Below, in pieces: positions 8,932-19,343 of a stretch of 64,000 nt of DNA (position 1 is its first letter; every line of letters begins with the position of its first letter). Below the pieces are notes generated by a model. That model was not told the origin of the DNA, did no database searches, and saw only the letters and a program-made list of their open reading frames with translations. The position numbers and the translations under genes are program-made. This DNA comes from CAWCTB01 sp963798275 (GTDB taxonomy: Bacteria > Acidobacteriota > Terriglobia > Terriglobales > Acidobacteriaceae): positions 191,993-255,992 of the forward strand of contig CAWCTB010000015.1 of NCBI GenBank assembly GCA_963798275.1, given 5' to 3'.

Positions 8932-11578
8932 CTAGCGCGACTTTCCAATAACTGCGGTCAGATCGTCACCCTGCTCGCCTGGGCTGAACTGCTGAATGGA
9001 TTGCACCAGCAGCCGCAGCAATTCCGCCGCACTGGCTTTGGGATTGCGGCGCAGGGTTTCGATCAGCCGTCCCTCGCCGTATTCTTCGCCACCCGCCACC
9101 GAGGCTTCAGTCACGCCGTCCGTATACAGAACAAACAAATCCCCGGGCGCAAGCTCGACTTCAGCAACTTCGCAATCCCACTCGGGAAATAAGCCCATGA
9201 CGGTGGCGGTGGCCGTGAGTTCTTCGTTCCTTCCGTTGGCGCGCAGAAGCAGCGGCGGGTTGTGTCCGCAATTCACGTAGCGCAGGAGGCGGCGCCGGTC
9301 ATCGTAGCACCCGAAAAACATGGTGGCGTAATGTTGCGGTTCGCTGTTTTCGTAGAACAGGCGGTTGACCGACCGCATCAGCCCCGGCAAGTCGTCCAGT
9401 GCCAGCGCATACTGTCCGCGCAGGTTGGCTTGCAGGTTCGCCATTAACAGGGCAGCAGCGAAACCCTTGCCGGAGATGTCCGCCAGCGCAAATCCCACCC
9501 GTCCCGGCGCCAGCTCAAGAAAATCGTAGTAGTCTCCGCCCACGATGCGGGTCTGCACGCATTGCCCGGCGTAGTCGAGGTTCTGCAATTTGGGTGGATT
9601 CTGGGGGAACAGTTTTTGCTGCACCTGCCGGGCCAATTCGATCTCGTGTGCCGCGCGTTTCTCCACCTCCATATGCGCGGCAATGTCTTCCGCCAGTTCG
9701 ATGTGCTCCAGCGCACCGCCGGCCGAGGCGGCGATCAAGGCCAGTAGACGTTTGTCTTCCCTGGAGTACGGTTCTTCCGACATGCGTGGGCCCAGCACGA
9801 GCAGACCCAATTTCTGCCGATCGCGACCGCTAATGGGCACCAGGCATTCGGCTCCGAGACGCGCAAATTCAGCGTGCTCCGGCAGCGGCAGGACCTCCAG
9901 CGGCTCGCCGCGCTGAAACAGTTCTTCAACCAAGGGTGAATCGGCGACCGTTTCTGGCGCCTGACGGTGCAGGCCGGGGGCGCGCAGCTTCAATCCATCG
10001 TGATCGGCAAGGTAGATGAGCAGAAAGCTGGGATGCAGCGCCTTCCCCAGCTTCTCGGTGAGCAGCTCTGCCATCTGCTCGCGGGTGCGAACTTCGCGCG
10101 TCTTGGCCAACAACTCTTCCAGTAGTTGCCGGGTGTCATAGGCACTGCGGAAGAACGCCTTGTCGACCCGCTGGCTCACGCGCTGCTGAATCCAGGTGCC
10201 GGCGGAGACCAGGGTGATGCCGAAGAGCGCCCCCACCGGTATGGCTGCTCCGGCCCGCGCGGGGTAGTGCCGGGAGAACGATTGCGCCAGCGCCAAAGTA
10301 GCGCCCGAACCGAGCACCAGAATGAGAATCAGGAACCCGCGCTGCACCAGCAGGTAGCGCGCGCTGCGCCGCAGCAGCACGGGCACGTCGAGCACACGAT
10401 GCTTCAAAACTGCATACGCGAACGAGAGAGGCAATAAAAAGATGGCAATCACCGCTGGTGCCCAGATCCAGAACGGCATGTTATAGGGCTCGAAGTGGAA
10501 AGATGACACTGAACGCCATCAGGGTGAGCCACGGCACCATGCCCAGCACCGTCCCCCAGACGATGACGCGGGTTTTCCGCCGGGCTTCCGCATCGGTCGA
10601 CCGGAAGCTGTTCCACACCAGCGACACCAGCGCAAGTCCATAGGCGCCGAACGCGTAGATTGAGTAGGCGATGCCGACCTTCCGCCTACCGAGAAAGTCA
10701 ACCAGCGGCCACAGGCTCTCGAGCGACCGGTTATATACAGCGATGGCCGCGATCGGCAGAGCAATGATGGCCATGCCAAACAACAAAACGTTCTTCAGCC
10801 AGGGCAGGCGCGCGTCGATGGGAGACTGCGCCGGAAAGGTTGCAAACAGGTAATAAAACGACGCTGCTTGAATAGCGAAGAAAGGGATCATGAAGCCGGC
10901 CATGAACGCGCGCAGCAGCGGCGGCATCAGCCCGATTTGCTGGGCGACGGGCGCGGACGCGACTAATCCGGTAAAGCAAATGGCCACCATCCACGCGTTG
11001 CGGTCGTCGATTCGCAAAAAGAGAACGGGGATCCCCACCAAAACGAAGAGTACGGGAAAGGAACTGACCAGCTGACCAGCGATGTATTGAGTCGTACTTT
11101 GGTAAAACGAATTGGCGCGGCCCAACACCAGATCGACATCGCGGACCGCAGTGGATCCGGGCTTCTTGATGGCGAGTCGAATGTGATCTCCGGGATGGGA
11201 AAGCGTGAGCGCCACGAAGATCGGCTCCATGGAGCGCACAGCATGGCCGTTGACCGAGACGATCTTATCTCCCACGGCTATGCCGGCTTGCGCCGCCTGG
11301 CTGTCCGGTACAACGAAGGTCACGTCGACGGCAGCACCCTGGTTGTGCTGCACCCTGAGTCCCATTGTGGTCACCGGACCTTTGCGGATGTAGTACATCC
11401 ACGCCACGCTGTAGGTCACGGTCGCTATCGCGAGCAGCAAAGCCAGGACCACGCGCACAACGTGCCAGGGCGAGTCGCGCCTCCATCCTGACGAAACGTG
11501 ACTTCCGGCCGCCGCCGACACGGCGTCCAGACCACGATGCTCTTGGGAATCGAGATCAACGCTGACCTGAGAACTCAT
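8932..11578 (-). CDS. PDZ domain, multi-pass membrane, GAF, PP2C/SpoIIE-type phosphatase, one frameshift
   Basis: Two open stretches (11578 to about 10490, and about 10509 to 8932) join into one protein of about 880 residues. From the N-terminus: one TM helix (about 40-60), a PDZ domain (GLRVQHNQGAAVDVTFV then SQAAQAGIAVGDKIVSVNG), about seven TM helices (residues 165-400), a GAF-like domain (LLTEKLGKALHPSFLLIYL), a coiled linker (HEIELARQVQQKLFPQNPP) and a PP2C/SpoIIE domain with metal-binding GGDYYDF, ADISGKGFAAALLMA, NCGHNPPLLL and LYTDGVTEA. It is a predicted membrane phosphatase of the RsbU class, dephosphorylating an anti-sigma antagonist. The frame changes around 10490-10510 within a TM helix, so an indel is likely. 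It is divergent from the ABC transporter. Confidence 0.85.
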
Positions 11579-11759
11579 GGTTCCTCAACTCCAGGCTGGC
11601 GATCATGGTCGATATCAGTCATGCGCTCTCGACAGGGGAAAGTGTAGCAGCGACGACCACCGTTTGCTGTACCGCGAGCAATCGTGACCAAGGTGCTAAG
11701 GGATGCATTCTGGAGCAAGGCCGTATCTGGTACGCTGAACCCCGCAGGCGCAAACGGCA

Positions 11760-12524
11760 TTGAGTGACCAGCCAACAGCTATCGACTTCCGCAACGTGGA
11801 GTATTCCATTCCCTCGGGCCGGCGCCTGCTTGCCGACCTGAACCTGTCCGTTCGCAAAGGTGAGACGTTGATGTTGCTGGGCCGAAGCGGCTCCGGCAAA
11901 ACCACCTGCCTGAAGATGATCAACCGGCTCATCACGCCGACGGCAGGCGATATCCAGGTCGAGGGCAGGTCGGTAAACGACTGGGACCCGATTCGACTGC
12001 GTCGCGGCATCGGATATGCCATCCAGGATGTCGGCTTATTTCCCCATTACAGCGTTCGCGACAACGTTGCGCTGATTCCCAGGCTCGAGCACTGGGACGC
12101 AGCGAAGATCGATGCGCGGGTGGAAGAGGTGTTAAAACTGGTTGGCCTGCCAGCGACGGAGTACGCGTCACGTTATCCTCACCAGCTCTCCGGCGGCCAA
12201 CGCCAGCGGGTCGGGCTGGCGCGCGCCTTGGCGGCCGAGCCGCCGATCCTGCTGATGGATGAGCCATTCGGGGCGCTCGATCCGATCACGCGGGCCGAGA
12301 TCCAGATGGAATTTCAGAATCTCCGGCAAACCTTAGGCAAGACGATCGTGTTTGTCACCCACGACGTGGGCGAAGCCCTGTTGCTGGGAGATCGAATCGG
12401 CCTCATGGAGGAAGGCCGCCTGCGAGGTGTCTACGGCAAGGCGGAGTTTCTAACGGCTACCGACGATGTGGCCAAGTCGTATGTCGATGTGTTTCGCGCG
12501 AGCCAGCAGCTCTTTCGCGCCTGA
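11760..12524 (+). CDS. Osmoprotectant ABC transporter ATP-binding subunit (OpuBA/OpuCA type)
   Basis: 254 residues starting at TTG 11760. Walker A GRSGSGKTT, Q-loop (AIQDVGLFPHYSV), signature LSGGQRQRVGLARAL, Walker B ILLMDEPFGALDP and the switch histidine in FVTHD are all intact. It lacks the C-terminal CBS pair of many glycine-betaine ATPases (normal length about 370-400), so it is a short form. It powers uptake of glycine betaine, choline or related solutes together with the next two genes, which follow in the same direction with a 30-base gap and then an overlap. Confidence 0.88.
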   Translation: MSDQPTAIDFRNVEYSIPSGRRLLADLNLSVRKGETLMLLGRSGSGKTTCLKMINRLITPTAGDIQVEGRSVNDWDPIRLRRGIGYAIQDVGLFPHYSVRDNVALIPRLEHWDAAKIDARVEEVLKLVGLPATEYASRYPHQLSGGQRQRVGLARALAAEPPILLMDEPFGALDPITRAEIQMEFQNLRQTLGKTIVFVTHDVGEALLLGDRIGLMEEGRLRGVYGKAEFLTATDDVAKSYVDVFRASQQLFRA

Positions 12525-12554
12525 GACCGCCGGGAACGCAGCAGGTATCAGCGA

Positions 12555-13193
12555 GTGAATTTCATCTTCACCCACAAACACGAGGTCGCGACCCTCGCCG
12601 CCGAGCATCTCTGGCTGGTGGGTGTCTCGATGTTGTTCGCGATCGCTGTGGGTATTCCTCTGGGCGTCCTTCTGACGCGTCGTCCCAGGTTGAAGACGCT
12701 GGTTCTGGGCAGTACGAACGTTATTCAGACCATACCGAGCCTGGCGCTCTTCGGGCTTCTGTTACCCCTGCCGTGGCTCGGGGCGCGGGCCGATCGGCTG
12801 GCAATCCTCGCGCTGGCCCTGTATGCCCTGCTGCCTATCGTGCGCAACACGTACGTGGGAATCGCCGGGATTGACGCTCCGGTGCGCGAGGCCGCGGTCG
12901 CGATGGGACTGACCTCAGCGCAACTTCTGCGCATGGTCGAGTTACCCCTGGCCGCGCCGGTCATCCTGGCGGGCATCCGGGTCGCGACGGTCATCACCAT
13001 TGGGGTGGCGACCATCGCGGCCGCCATCGGAGCCGGCGGCTTGGGCGAATTCATCTTTCGCGGCATCGCCATGGTCGACAACGGCGTGATTCTCGCTGGT
13101 GCGCTGCCGGCAGCGCTCATGGCACTCGCGGCCGACGGGCTGCTGGGCGGAGTCGAGCGCTTGCTGGTTCGACGCCAGCAGGGATCGTCGTGA
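12555..13193 (+). CDS. Osmoprotectant ABC transporter permease (OpuBB type)
   Basis: 212 residues from GTG 12555. Six predicted TM segments. The EAA loop reads REAAVAMGLTSAQLLRMVELP, which docks the ATPase, and NVIQTIPSLALFGLLLPL is characteristic of OpuBB/ProW permeases. The stop overlaps the start region of the substrate-binding gene (TGATG at 13191-13195), indicating translational coupling. Confidence 0.88.
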   Translation: MNFIFTHKHEVATLAAEHLWLVGVSMLFAIAVGIPLGVLLTRRPRLKTLVLGSTNVIQTIPSLALFGLLLPLPWLGARADRLAILALALYALLPIVRNTYVGIAGIDAPVREAAVAMGLTSAQLLRMVELPLAAPVILAGIRVATVITIGVATIAAAIGAGGLGEFIFRGIAMVDNGVILAGALPAALMALAADGLLGGVERLLVRRQQGSS

Positions 13194-14163
13194 TGGATCG
13201 TCGCGCCTTCATCTCGGCGCTGGCGTTGTTCTCCCTCTCCTGCGCCTCGCGGCGGCACAAGGAGATCACGGTCGGCTCGAAGAACTTTACCGAGCAACTG
13301 ATCCTGGGCGAGTTGCTTTCCCAATACCTGGCGAAGGCTTGCGACTGCCAGGTGGAGGACCGTTTCTACCTCGCCGGTTCCTACATTTGCCACCAGGCGC
13401 TTCTCGCCGGACGCATCGATACTTACGTGGAATACACCGGCACCGCGCTCGCAGCCGTGTTGAAGCAGAGGTATTCCGAGCGATCCCGGCGCGGTTTACG
13501 GAACGGTGAAGAAGGAGTATTCGCCAGCGCTTCAACCTGGATGTGATGCCGCCGCTGGGATTCAATAACAGCTTCGCCATGGTGATGCGCGGCGACGACG
13601 CGCATAGGCTCGGGCTCACCGCGCTGTCGCAACTTGCGTCCTATGCGCCGAAGTTGAAGCTGGGTGTCGGATACGAGTTTCTCGAGCGCCAGGACGGCTA
13701 CCAAGGCTTGGTCAGTACCTACGGCCTGCACTTCGCCGAGGCCCCCAGGGTAATGGACCTGGGACTGCTGTACCGCGCTCTGCAGAACCGCTCCGTCGAC
13801 ATCGTGGCGGGTAGCAACACCGACGGACTGATCGCCGCGCTTGGACTGGTGGTACTCGACGACGACAGACACTATTTCCCGCCCTACGAAGCGGTTCCCA
13901 TCGTGCGTCCGCAGATGCTGGAACGTTTTCCGCAAGCGCGTGCTGCCTTTCAGCGGTTAGGCGGACGCATCACCGCGGACGACATGCGCAAGATGAATTT
14001 CGCGGTTGACGGCGAAAAGAAAGACGCTGCCATGGTTGCCCGGCAGTTTCTGTCGGAGCAAAATCTCCTTTTAGCTCGCAGCCCCTTGCCTGCACCGCTC
14101 CACCTCCGGGAGGAAAACAGCGTCACCATGCCTAAGGAATCTCTGATTAAGCCCAATCTTTGA
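13193..14163 (+). CDS. Osmoprotectant ABC transporter substrate-binding protein (OpuBC type), frameshifts, C-terminus altered by a MITE
   Basis: Periplasmic binding protein with an N-terminal lipoprotein-like signal (ALALFSLSCAS, C at about residue 17), then the family opening EITVGSKNFTEQLILGELL and later YVEYTGTAL. The frame changes twice, near 13470 and 13530; the intervening frame encodes DPGAVYGTVKKEYSP. It resumes with NLDVMPPLGFNNSFAMVMRG through the substrate-contact stretch VDIVAGSNTDGLIAALGLVVL. The last ten codons (MPKESLIKPNL and stop) come from the left terminal repeat of the element at 14132-14258, so the native end has been replaced. Binding function should survive because the change is beyond the fold. 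An ATG at 13193 or GTG at 13190 can start it. Confidence 0.85.
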
Positions 14164-14258
14164 AGGGGACGGCCTTTAGGCCGTCCGCAAAGGCCGCAAA
14201 ATGAACGCGGCTTTAGCCGCGGAGGGACCGTCCATTGACTTAATCAGACCTTCCCTAA
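14132..14258 (+). mobile_element. MITE-like element, copy 1
   Basis: About 127 bp with imperfect terminal inverted repeats of 20 bases (16 of 20 match; core TCTGATTAAG at both ends). Two palindromes lie inside: GGACGGCCT / AGGCCGTCC and GCGGCT / AGCCGC. A nearly identical copy lies in the opposite orientation at 42395-42522. The left end overlaps the 3' end of the binding-protein gene. TA dinucleotides at the borders would fit an IS630/Tc1-type target, but that is inference. No transposase is encoded. Confidence 0.8.
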
Positions 14259-14623
14259 TTCATCGCGCGCATCAGCGTTCACGCCGTCGTAAAATGCGCG
14301 GAGTAGCCGGACGGGGCTGGAATCTTTGTCACCACAATGTCAGGTTAAGGACAACGTCCTTGGGCGACACTTATTGCAAAGCTGCCGCTGGTTGCGGAAT
14401 CCGCGAAGAAGCCGGTGAACCGGTTCAGCCGAGAGAGGCGAATGGCGATCAGGGTTCGTTAAACTCGCGTTACTCGGCCCGACACCGGATTCAGGCGGGG
14501 TTCAGCCGCTTTAGTAAAGAATTGTTGCGATGCCGCGCCCTATATGGTGCGAGGGTAAATGCCTCATTTATGGTGGTAAAGAGAGGCATGGCGCATTTCG
14601 TAAAGGACTGCAGGTAACATCCG
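14259..14623. other. Gene-free region upstream of the RND efflux operon
   Basis: 365 bases with no convincing coding sequence. It presumably holds the efflux promoter. TATATG at about 14550 with TTGTTG-like sequence upstream has poor spacing, so no promoter is called. No operator-like palindrome was seen. Confidence 0.45.
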
Positions 14624-17600
14624 ATGTGGATTGTTCGACTGGCGCTTCGCCGCCCCTATACATTCGTCGTGCTTTCGCTGCTGATCTTCATTCTGGGGGT
14701 GTCGGCGATCACCACCACGCCGAAGGATATCTTCCCCAATATCGACATACCTGTGATCAGCGTCATCTGGTCGTACACCGGGTTGACCCCCAATGATATG
14801 GAAAAGCGCATGGTAACCATTACCGAGCGCGCCATGACGACCACCGTAAACGATATCGAACACATGGAGTCGCAGTCGTATTCCGGTATCGCCGTTATCA
14901 AGGTGTTCTTCCAGCCCAAGGTGAAGCCGGAGATGGCGATCGCGCAGATTGTTTCGATCTGTCAAACGATCTTACGAGTGTTACCGCCGGGAACCACGCC
15001 GCCTATTGTCATCAAGTACGACGCATCCTCCGTCCCAGTATTGCAGCTCGGGTTGTCGGGCGAGGGACTGAGCGAACAGCAACTCTACGACCTCGGGCTC
15101 AACTTCGTGCGTACCCAACTGGCAACCGTGCAGGGAGCATCGATCCCGCTACCGTATGGCGGCAAGCAACGTAACATCATGGTCGATATCGACCCCAACC
15201 AGCTATACGCCAAACACCTGTCTCCGGCTGACATCTCGGCTGCGCTGAACCAGCAGAATCTCATCCTGCCCGCGGGAACGGCCAAGATCGGAGATCGCGA
15301 GTACCAGGTTGCGCTCAACAGCAGCCCTACCACGGTCGCTGCCATGAACGACCTGCCAGTCCGGGCAGCCAATGGCGCCGTGGTCACGCTCCGAGACGTG
15401 GCGCAGGTGCGGGATGGCTACATCCCGCAAACCAACATTGTGCGCACCAACGGTTCGCGAGCCGCCCTGTTATCGGTATTGAAGAATGGCCAGGCTTCGA
15501 CCCTGGATATCGTCGCGCAAATCAAGGCTGCCTTGCCGCGTGTTCTTTCGGGGCTGCCCGCCAACCTGAAGGTTACGCCTCTGTTCGACCAGTCGATCTT
15601 CGTTCGTGCTTCCATTTACGGTGTCCTGCGCGAAGCGGGGATAGCCGCCTTTCTCACGGGGATGATGATCCTGCTTTTCCTGGGTAGTTGGCGAAGCACG
15701 CTGATCGTTTGTACCTCCATTCCGCTGGCGATTCTGACCTCGCAGATTATCCTCAGCGCTCTCGGATACAGCATTAACGTGATGACCCTGGGCGGCATGG
15801 CATTGGCCGTCGGAATCCTGGTCGACGACGCTACGGTGGAGCTGGAAAACGTCCACCGCAACATGGCGATGAAGAAGCCGCTGACGCGCGCCATCCTCGA
15901 CGGCGCTTCGCAAATCGCGGTGCCCACCTTCGTATCTACACTCTCCATCTGCATTGTGTTTGTGCCCGTCGTGCTTTTGACTGGGGCCGCTAAGTATCTC
16001 TTTGTGCCGCTGGCCATGGCGGTCGTGTTCGCCATGCTGGCCTCGTATTTCCTCTCCCGCACCCTGGTGCCCACGATGGTGCATTTCATGCTGGGGCCGG
16101 AGGTACCGATTTATGCCGAAGGTGAGGGCGGACACGCGGCGCACATCGAGGGCCTGAACTGGGTATGGCGAGTGCACTTCAAGTTCAACGAATACTTTGA
16201 ACGCTTCCGGGAACGCTATCGCGACGTGCTGGAGTGGTCGCTGCACCATCGCAAGTACGTGATGGTCTTGTTCATCGCGATGGTGGTGGGCTCGGGCTTT
16301 CTGGTTTTCATCATCGGCGAAGATTTCTTCCCCTACGTTGACTCGGGCCAGATGCGGTTGCACGTCCGCGCCCCGCAAGGCACGCGCATCGAGGAGACCG
16401 AACAGGTTTTCGCCCGCGTGGAGGCCGAGATTCGCAACACTCTTCCACGCGACGAGGTTCAGCTCATCCTCGACAACATTGGTTTACCGGCCAGCGGCAT
16501 CAATCTGGCCTACAGCGATGCTTCGACCGTCGGCGCCGGCGATGGCGACATCCTGATCGCACTCAATCCGGAGAAACATGGCAGCACCCGCGAGTACATG
16601 CGAAAGTTGCGGGCGGTTTTGAACCAGAAGTTTCCGCAGGAAACTTTCTTCTTCACCGCCGCCAACATGACCACCCAGATCCTGAACTTCGGGTTGCCGG
16701 CGCCGATCGACGTTCAGGTGGTCGGGCGCGACCTGGCCAACAACTACAAGGTCACGCAGAAGATGCTGAAGCGCATCCAGGCCATCCCCGGGGTGGTGGA
16801 CGCGCGCATCCACCAGGAGATTGCGTATCCAACCCTGAACGTCAACGTCGATCGTGACAAGGCCCAGCAGTTGGGACTCACGCAGCGGGACGTTGCCACC
16901 AGCATGCTGGTTTCTCTCAGTGGCAGTTATCAGACCGCCCCGAATCAGTGGCTCGACCTGCGCAATGGCGTGAACTACAGCGTCACGGTGCAAACTCCGC
17001 AGTACAAGATCGATTCCATCGACGCCATGCAGCGCACGCCCGTGACCCCGGCCAGCGGAAGCGGCAATACGCAATTGTTGTCGAACCTGGCGAGTGTGCA
17101 ACGCGGCGTCTCTACCGCGGTCGTGAATCACTACAACGTGCAGCCGGTCTTCGACATTTTCTGCGACGCCGATCTGCGCGACCTGGGCAGCGTGGCCCGG
17201 GCAGTCCAGAAGGTAATCGACGACGAGAGCAAGGGCTTGCCCAAGGGATCGTGGTCGGTCATGCGCGGCCAGGTCGCCACCATGCAGAACTCGTTCCTCC
17301 GTCTGGGTATCGGTATCGCCTTCGCAGTGATCTTCGTTTACCTGTTAATGGTTGTAAACTTCCAGTCGTGGCTCGATCCCTTCATCATCCTCATGGCGCT
17401 GCCGCTGGGATTCAGCGGCATCCTGTGGATGTTATACGTGACCCAGACCACCTTTAACGTGCCCTCGTTGATGGGCATCATCATGGCCATCGGCGTGGCC
17501 ACCGCCAACAGCATTCTGGTGGTGACCTTCGCCAACGATGAGCGGGCCATCGGGAAAGGACCATTCGAGGCAGCGCTGTCGGCCGGTTACACCCGCCTGC

Positions 17601-17857
17601 GGCCGGTCTGCATGACCGCCCTGGCGATGATCATCGGTATGCTGCCCATGTCTCTGGCGTTGGGTGAAGGCGGTGAGCAGAACGCTCCCCTGGGGCGAGC
17701 GGTAATTGGCGGGCTGCTGTTTGCCACCTTTGGAACACTATTCATCGTTCCCATCTTCTACACTATCTTCCGCACGAAGCCTCCGGTGGACTACGACAAG
17801 GAGATTCAGTTGGAATACAACGAGGAACTGCCGGAGCTGGGAGCCGGGACAGCTTGA
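14624..17857 (+). CDS. RND efflux permease (AcrB/MdtB-type, HAE1 family)
   Basis: 1077 residues, full length and unbroken. The N-terminal TM helix (RLALRRPYTFVVLSLLIFIL) is followed by the porter domain, then TM2-7. TM4 carries the proton-relay pair in GGMALAVGILVDDATVELEN (D401, D402). A second periplasmic domain and six more helices follow (ending around GRAVIGGLLFATFGTLFIVP). It pumps drugs or other amphiphiles out of the cell using the proton gradient, with the adaptor and outer-membrane channel encoded next. The gene order permease-adaptor-channel differs from the adaptor-first order of acrAB. Its stop overlaps the adaptor start by four bases. Confidence 0.93.
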   Translation: MWIVRLALRRPYTFVVLSLLIFILGVSAITTTPKDIFPNIDIPVISVIWSYTGLTPNDMEKRMVTITERAMTTTVNDIEHMESQSYSGIAVIKVFFQPKVKPEMAIAQIVSICQTILRVLPPGTTPPIVIKYDASSVPVLQLGLSGEGLSEQQLYDLGLNFVRTQLATVQGASIPLPYGGKQRNIMVDIDPNQLYAKHLSPADISAALNQQNLILPAGTAKIGDREYQVALNSSPTTVAAMNDLPVRAANGAVVTLRDVAQVRDGYIPQTNIVRTNGSRAALLSVLKNGQASTLDIVAQIKAALPRVLSGLPANLKVTPLFDQSIFVRASIYGVLREAGIAAFLTGMMILLFLGSWRSTLIVCTSIPLAILTSQIILSALGYSINVMTLGGMALAVGILVDDATVELENVHRNMAMKKPLTRAILDGASQIAVPTFVSTLSICIVFVPVVLLTGAAKYLFVPLAMAVVFAMLASYFLSRTLVPTMVHFMLGPEVPIYAEGEGGHAAHIEGLNWVWRVHFKFNEYFERFRERYRDVLEWSLHHRKYVMVLFIAMVVGSGFLVFIIGEDFFPYVDSGQMRLHVRAPQGTRIEETEQVFARVEAEIRNTLPRDEVQLILDNIGLPASGINLAYSDASTVGAGDGDILIALNPEKHGSTREYMRKLRAVLNQKFPQETFFFTAANMTTQILNFGLPAPIDVQVVGRDLANNYKVTQKMLKRIQAIPGVVDARIHQEIAYPTLNVNVDRDKAQQLGLTQRDVATSMLVSLSGSYQTAPNQWLDLRNGVNYSVTVQTPQYKIDSIDAMQRTPVTPASGSGNTQLLSNLASVQRGVSTAVVNHYNVQPVFDIFCDADLRDLGSVARAVQKVIDDESKGLPKGSWSVMRGQVATMQNSFLRLGIGIAFAVIFVYLLMVVNFQSWLDPFIILMALPLGFSGILWMLYVTQTTFNVPSLMGIIMAIGVATANSILVVTFANDERAIGKGPFEAALSAGYTRLRPVCMTALAMIIGMLPMSLALGEGGEQNAPLGRAVIGGLLFATFGTLFIVPIFYTIFRTKPPVDYDKEIQLEYNEELPELGAGTA

Positions 17858-19302
17858 GCCGCAGCGAGATGCCTTCAGATCAACCCAACTGGGATCGGGC
17901 CGCAGACCCTGAAACGGATCGTCGCGCTACGCGTGATGACCGCCCGGTGGCTCTAGCCGACAACGGAACCGACGCCATTGCAGCGGAGCGAGGTCCCCAC
18001 GAGCCCCCGCACGTGCAGCTGTCGCCGCGCTCGGTGGTGCGCCTGGGCATCATTCTGCTCATCGTATTCGCCATCATTTTCGCTTTGGGGTATCTGCCCC
18101 ATTTGCGCGATAAGCGCATCACCAGCGCAGCCGCCAAGCGCGAGGAAAACTCGTCTCCCGTGGTGGAGGTGGTTGCGGCCCGGCGTTCCAGCAGCCAGAG
18201 CGACCTGGAACTCCCCGGTACCGCGACCGCGCTGGTGGAAGCTCCCATCTACGCCCGGGCTTCCGGCTACGTCGGCAAACGATACGTCGACATCGGGGAC
18301 CGCGTTCGCAACGGACAACTGCTGGCCTTGATCGAGGCGCCCGATCTCGACCAGCAGGTGGACCAGGCGCGCTCGACGTTGTTGCAAAGCGAATCGGTTC
18401 TTGGGCAGACGCAGGCGCAACTCAACCTGCAGAAGGTCACCTGGGATCGCTACACCGTGCTCGTTCAACGGGGGGTGCTTTCGAAGCAGGATGGCGACAC
18501 CCAGGAGGCGAGTTACCTGGTCGCCCAGGCCAACGTGAAGGCGGCCGAGAACTCGGTCATGAGCAACCGGGCCGCCCTCGACCGGCTCCTGAAGTTGCAA
18601 GGTTACGAGCGCGTCACCGCGCCCTTTGCCGGAATGGTCACCGCTCGCAATATCGACGTCGGCTCGCTCATTTCGGTGACGGGAGGCGGATTGGGAGCGG
18701 TGGGAACCATCGGCGCGGCGGTCCCCGCGACGGGGAGTTCGCAGGGCGGAGAAATGTTCCGCGTTGCCGATATCGAGCGGCTGCGGATTTTCGTCAGCGT
18801 CCCCGAGTCGTCCGCGCCGTACATTACCGTCGGCGAGGCGGTCAATGCCTATATGGGCGGGATGGGCGGCACGGCCTATGAAGGCAAGGTTACCCGCACC
18901 GCCAATGCCGTCGATCCCAATACCCGAACCTTGCTGACGGAAGTACAAGTGCCCAACCGTGACGGCAAACTGTTGCCCGGCATGTATGCGCGTGTCGTTT
19001 TTGTCCACGTCCGCGGAGAGCCGCCGGTGATCGTCCCTTCCGATAGCATCATCGCTCGCGCGAATGGCATCACCCTCGCGGTTGTCGAAGCTGACACCGT
19101 GCACGTGCGCAAAGTTGTTATTGGCCGTGACTACGGTGCCGAAACCGAAGTGCTCAGCGGGGTACGGCCTGGCGACCTGGTGATCATTAATCCCACGGAC
19201 GCGGCGCAGGATGAGGCGAAGGTGCAGGTCCACGAGCTGAAGTCAACCTCGCAGGGCGGTCAGGGTGCGTCCGCAACTCCGGGTGGGCAGCCACACCACT
19301 GA
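17854..19302 (+). CDS. RND efflux periplasmic adaptor (membrane fusion protein)
   Basis: 482 residues from a TTG at 17854, overlapping the permease stop (an in-frame ATG at 17869 is the alternative). A cytoplasmic N-terminal tail of about 60 residues precedes one TM anchor (VRLGIILLIVFAIIFALGYL, about 62-82). Then come the lipoyl half-motif (ARASGYVGKRYVDIGDRVRNGQLLALIE), an alpha-hairpin with LDQQVDQARSTLLQSE, the second lipoyl half (TAPFAGMVTARNIDVGSLI) and beta-barrel and membrane-proximal domains. It links the permease to the TolC-like channel across the periplasm. The long cytoplasmic tail is unusual for AcrA-type lipoproteins. Confidence 0.9.
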   Translation: MSRSEMPSDQPNWDRAADPETDRRATRDDRPVALADNGTDAIAAERGPHEPPHVQLSPRSVVRLGIILLIVFAIIFALGYLPHLRDKRITSAAAKREENSSPVVEVVAARRSSSQSDLELPGTATALVEAPIYARASGYVGKRYVDIGDRVRNGQLLALIEAPDLDQQVDQARSTLLQSESVLGQTQAQLNLQKVTWDRYTVLVQRGVLSKQDGDTQEASYLVAQANVKAAENSVMSNRAALDRLLKLQGYERVTAPFAGMVTARNIDVGSLISVTGGGLGAVGTIGAAVPATGSSQGGEMFRVADIERLRIFVSVPESSAPYITVGEAVNAYMGGMGGTAYEGKVTRTANAVDPNTRTLLTEVQVPNRDGKLLPGMYARVVFVHVRGEPPVIVPSDSIIARANGITLAVVEADTVHVRKVVIGRDYGAETEVLSGVRPGDLVIINPTDAAQDEAKVQVHELKSTSQGGQGASATPGGQPHH

Positions 19303-19343
19303 TCGATGCCAGCGTTTTCCAGCTAAGAGGATATTGAGCAGCC

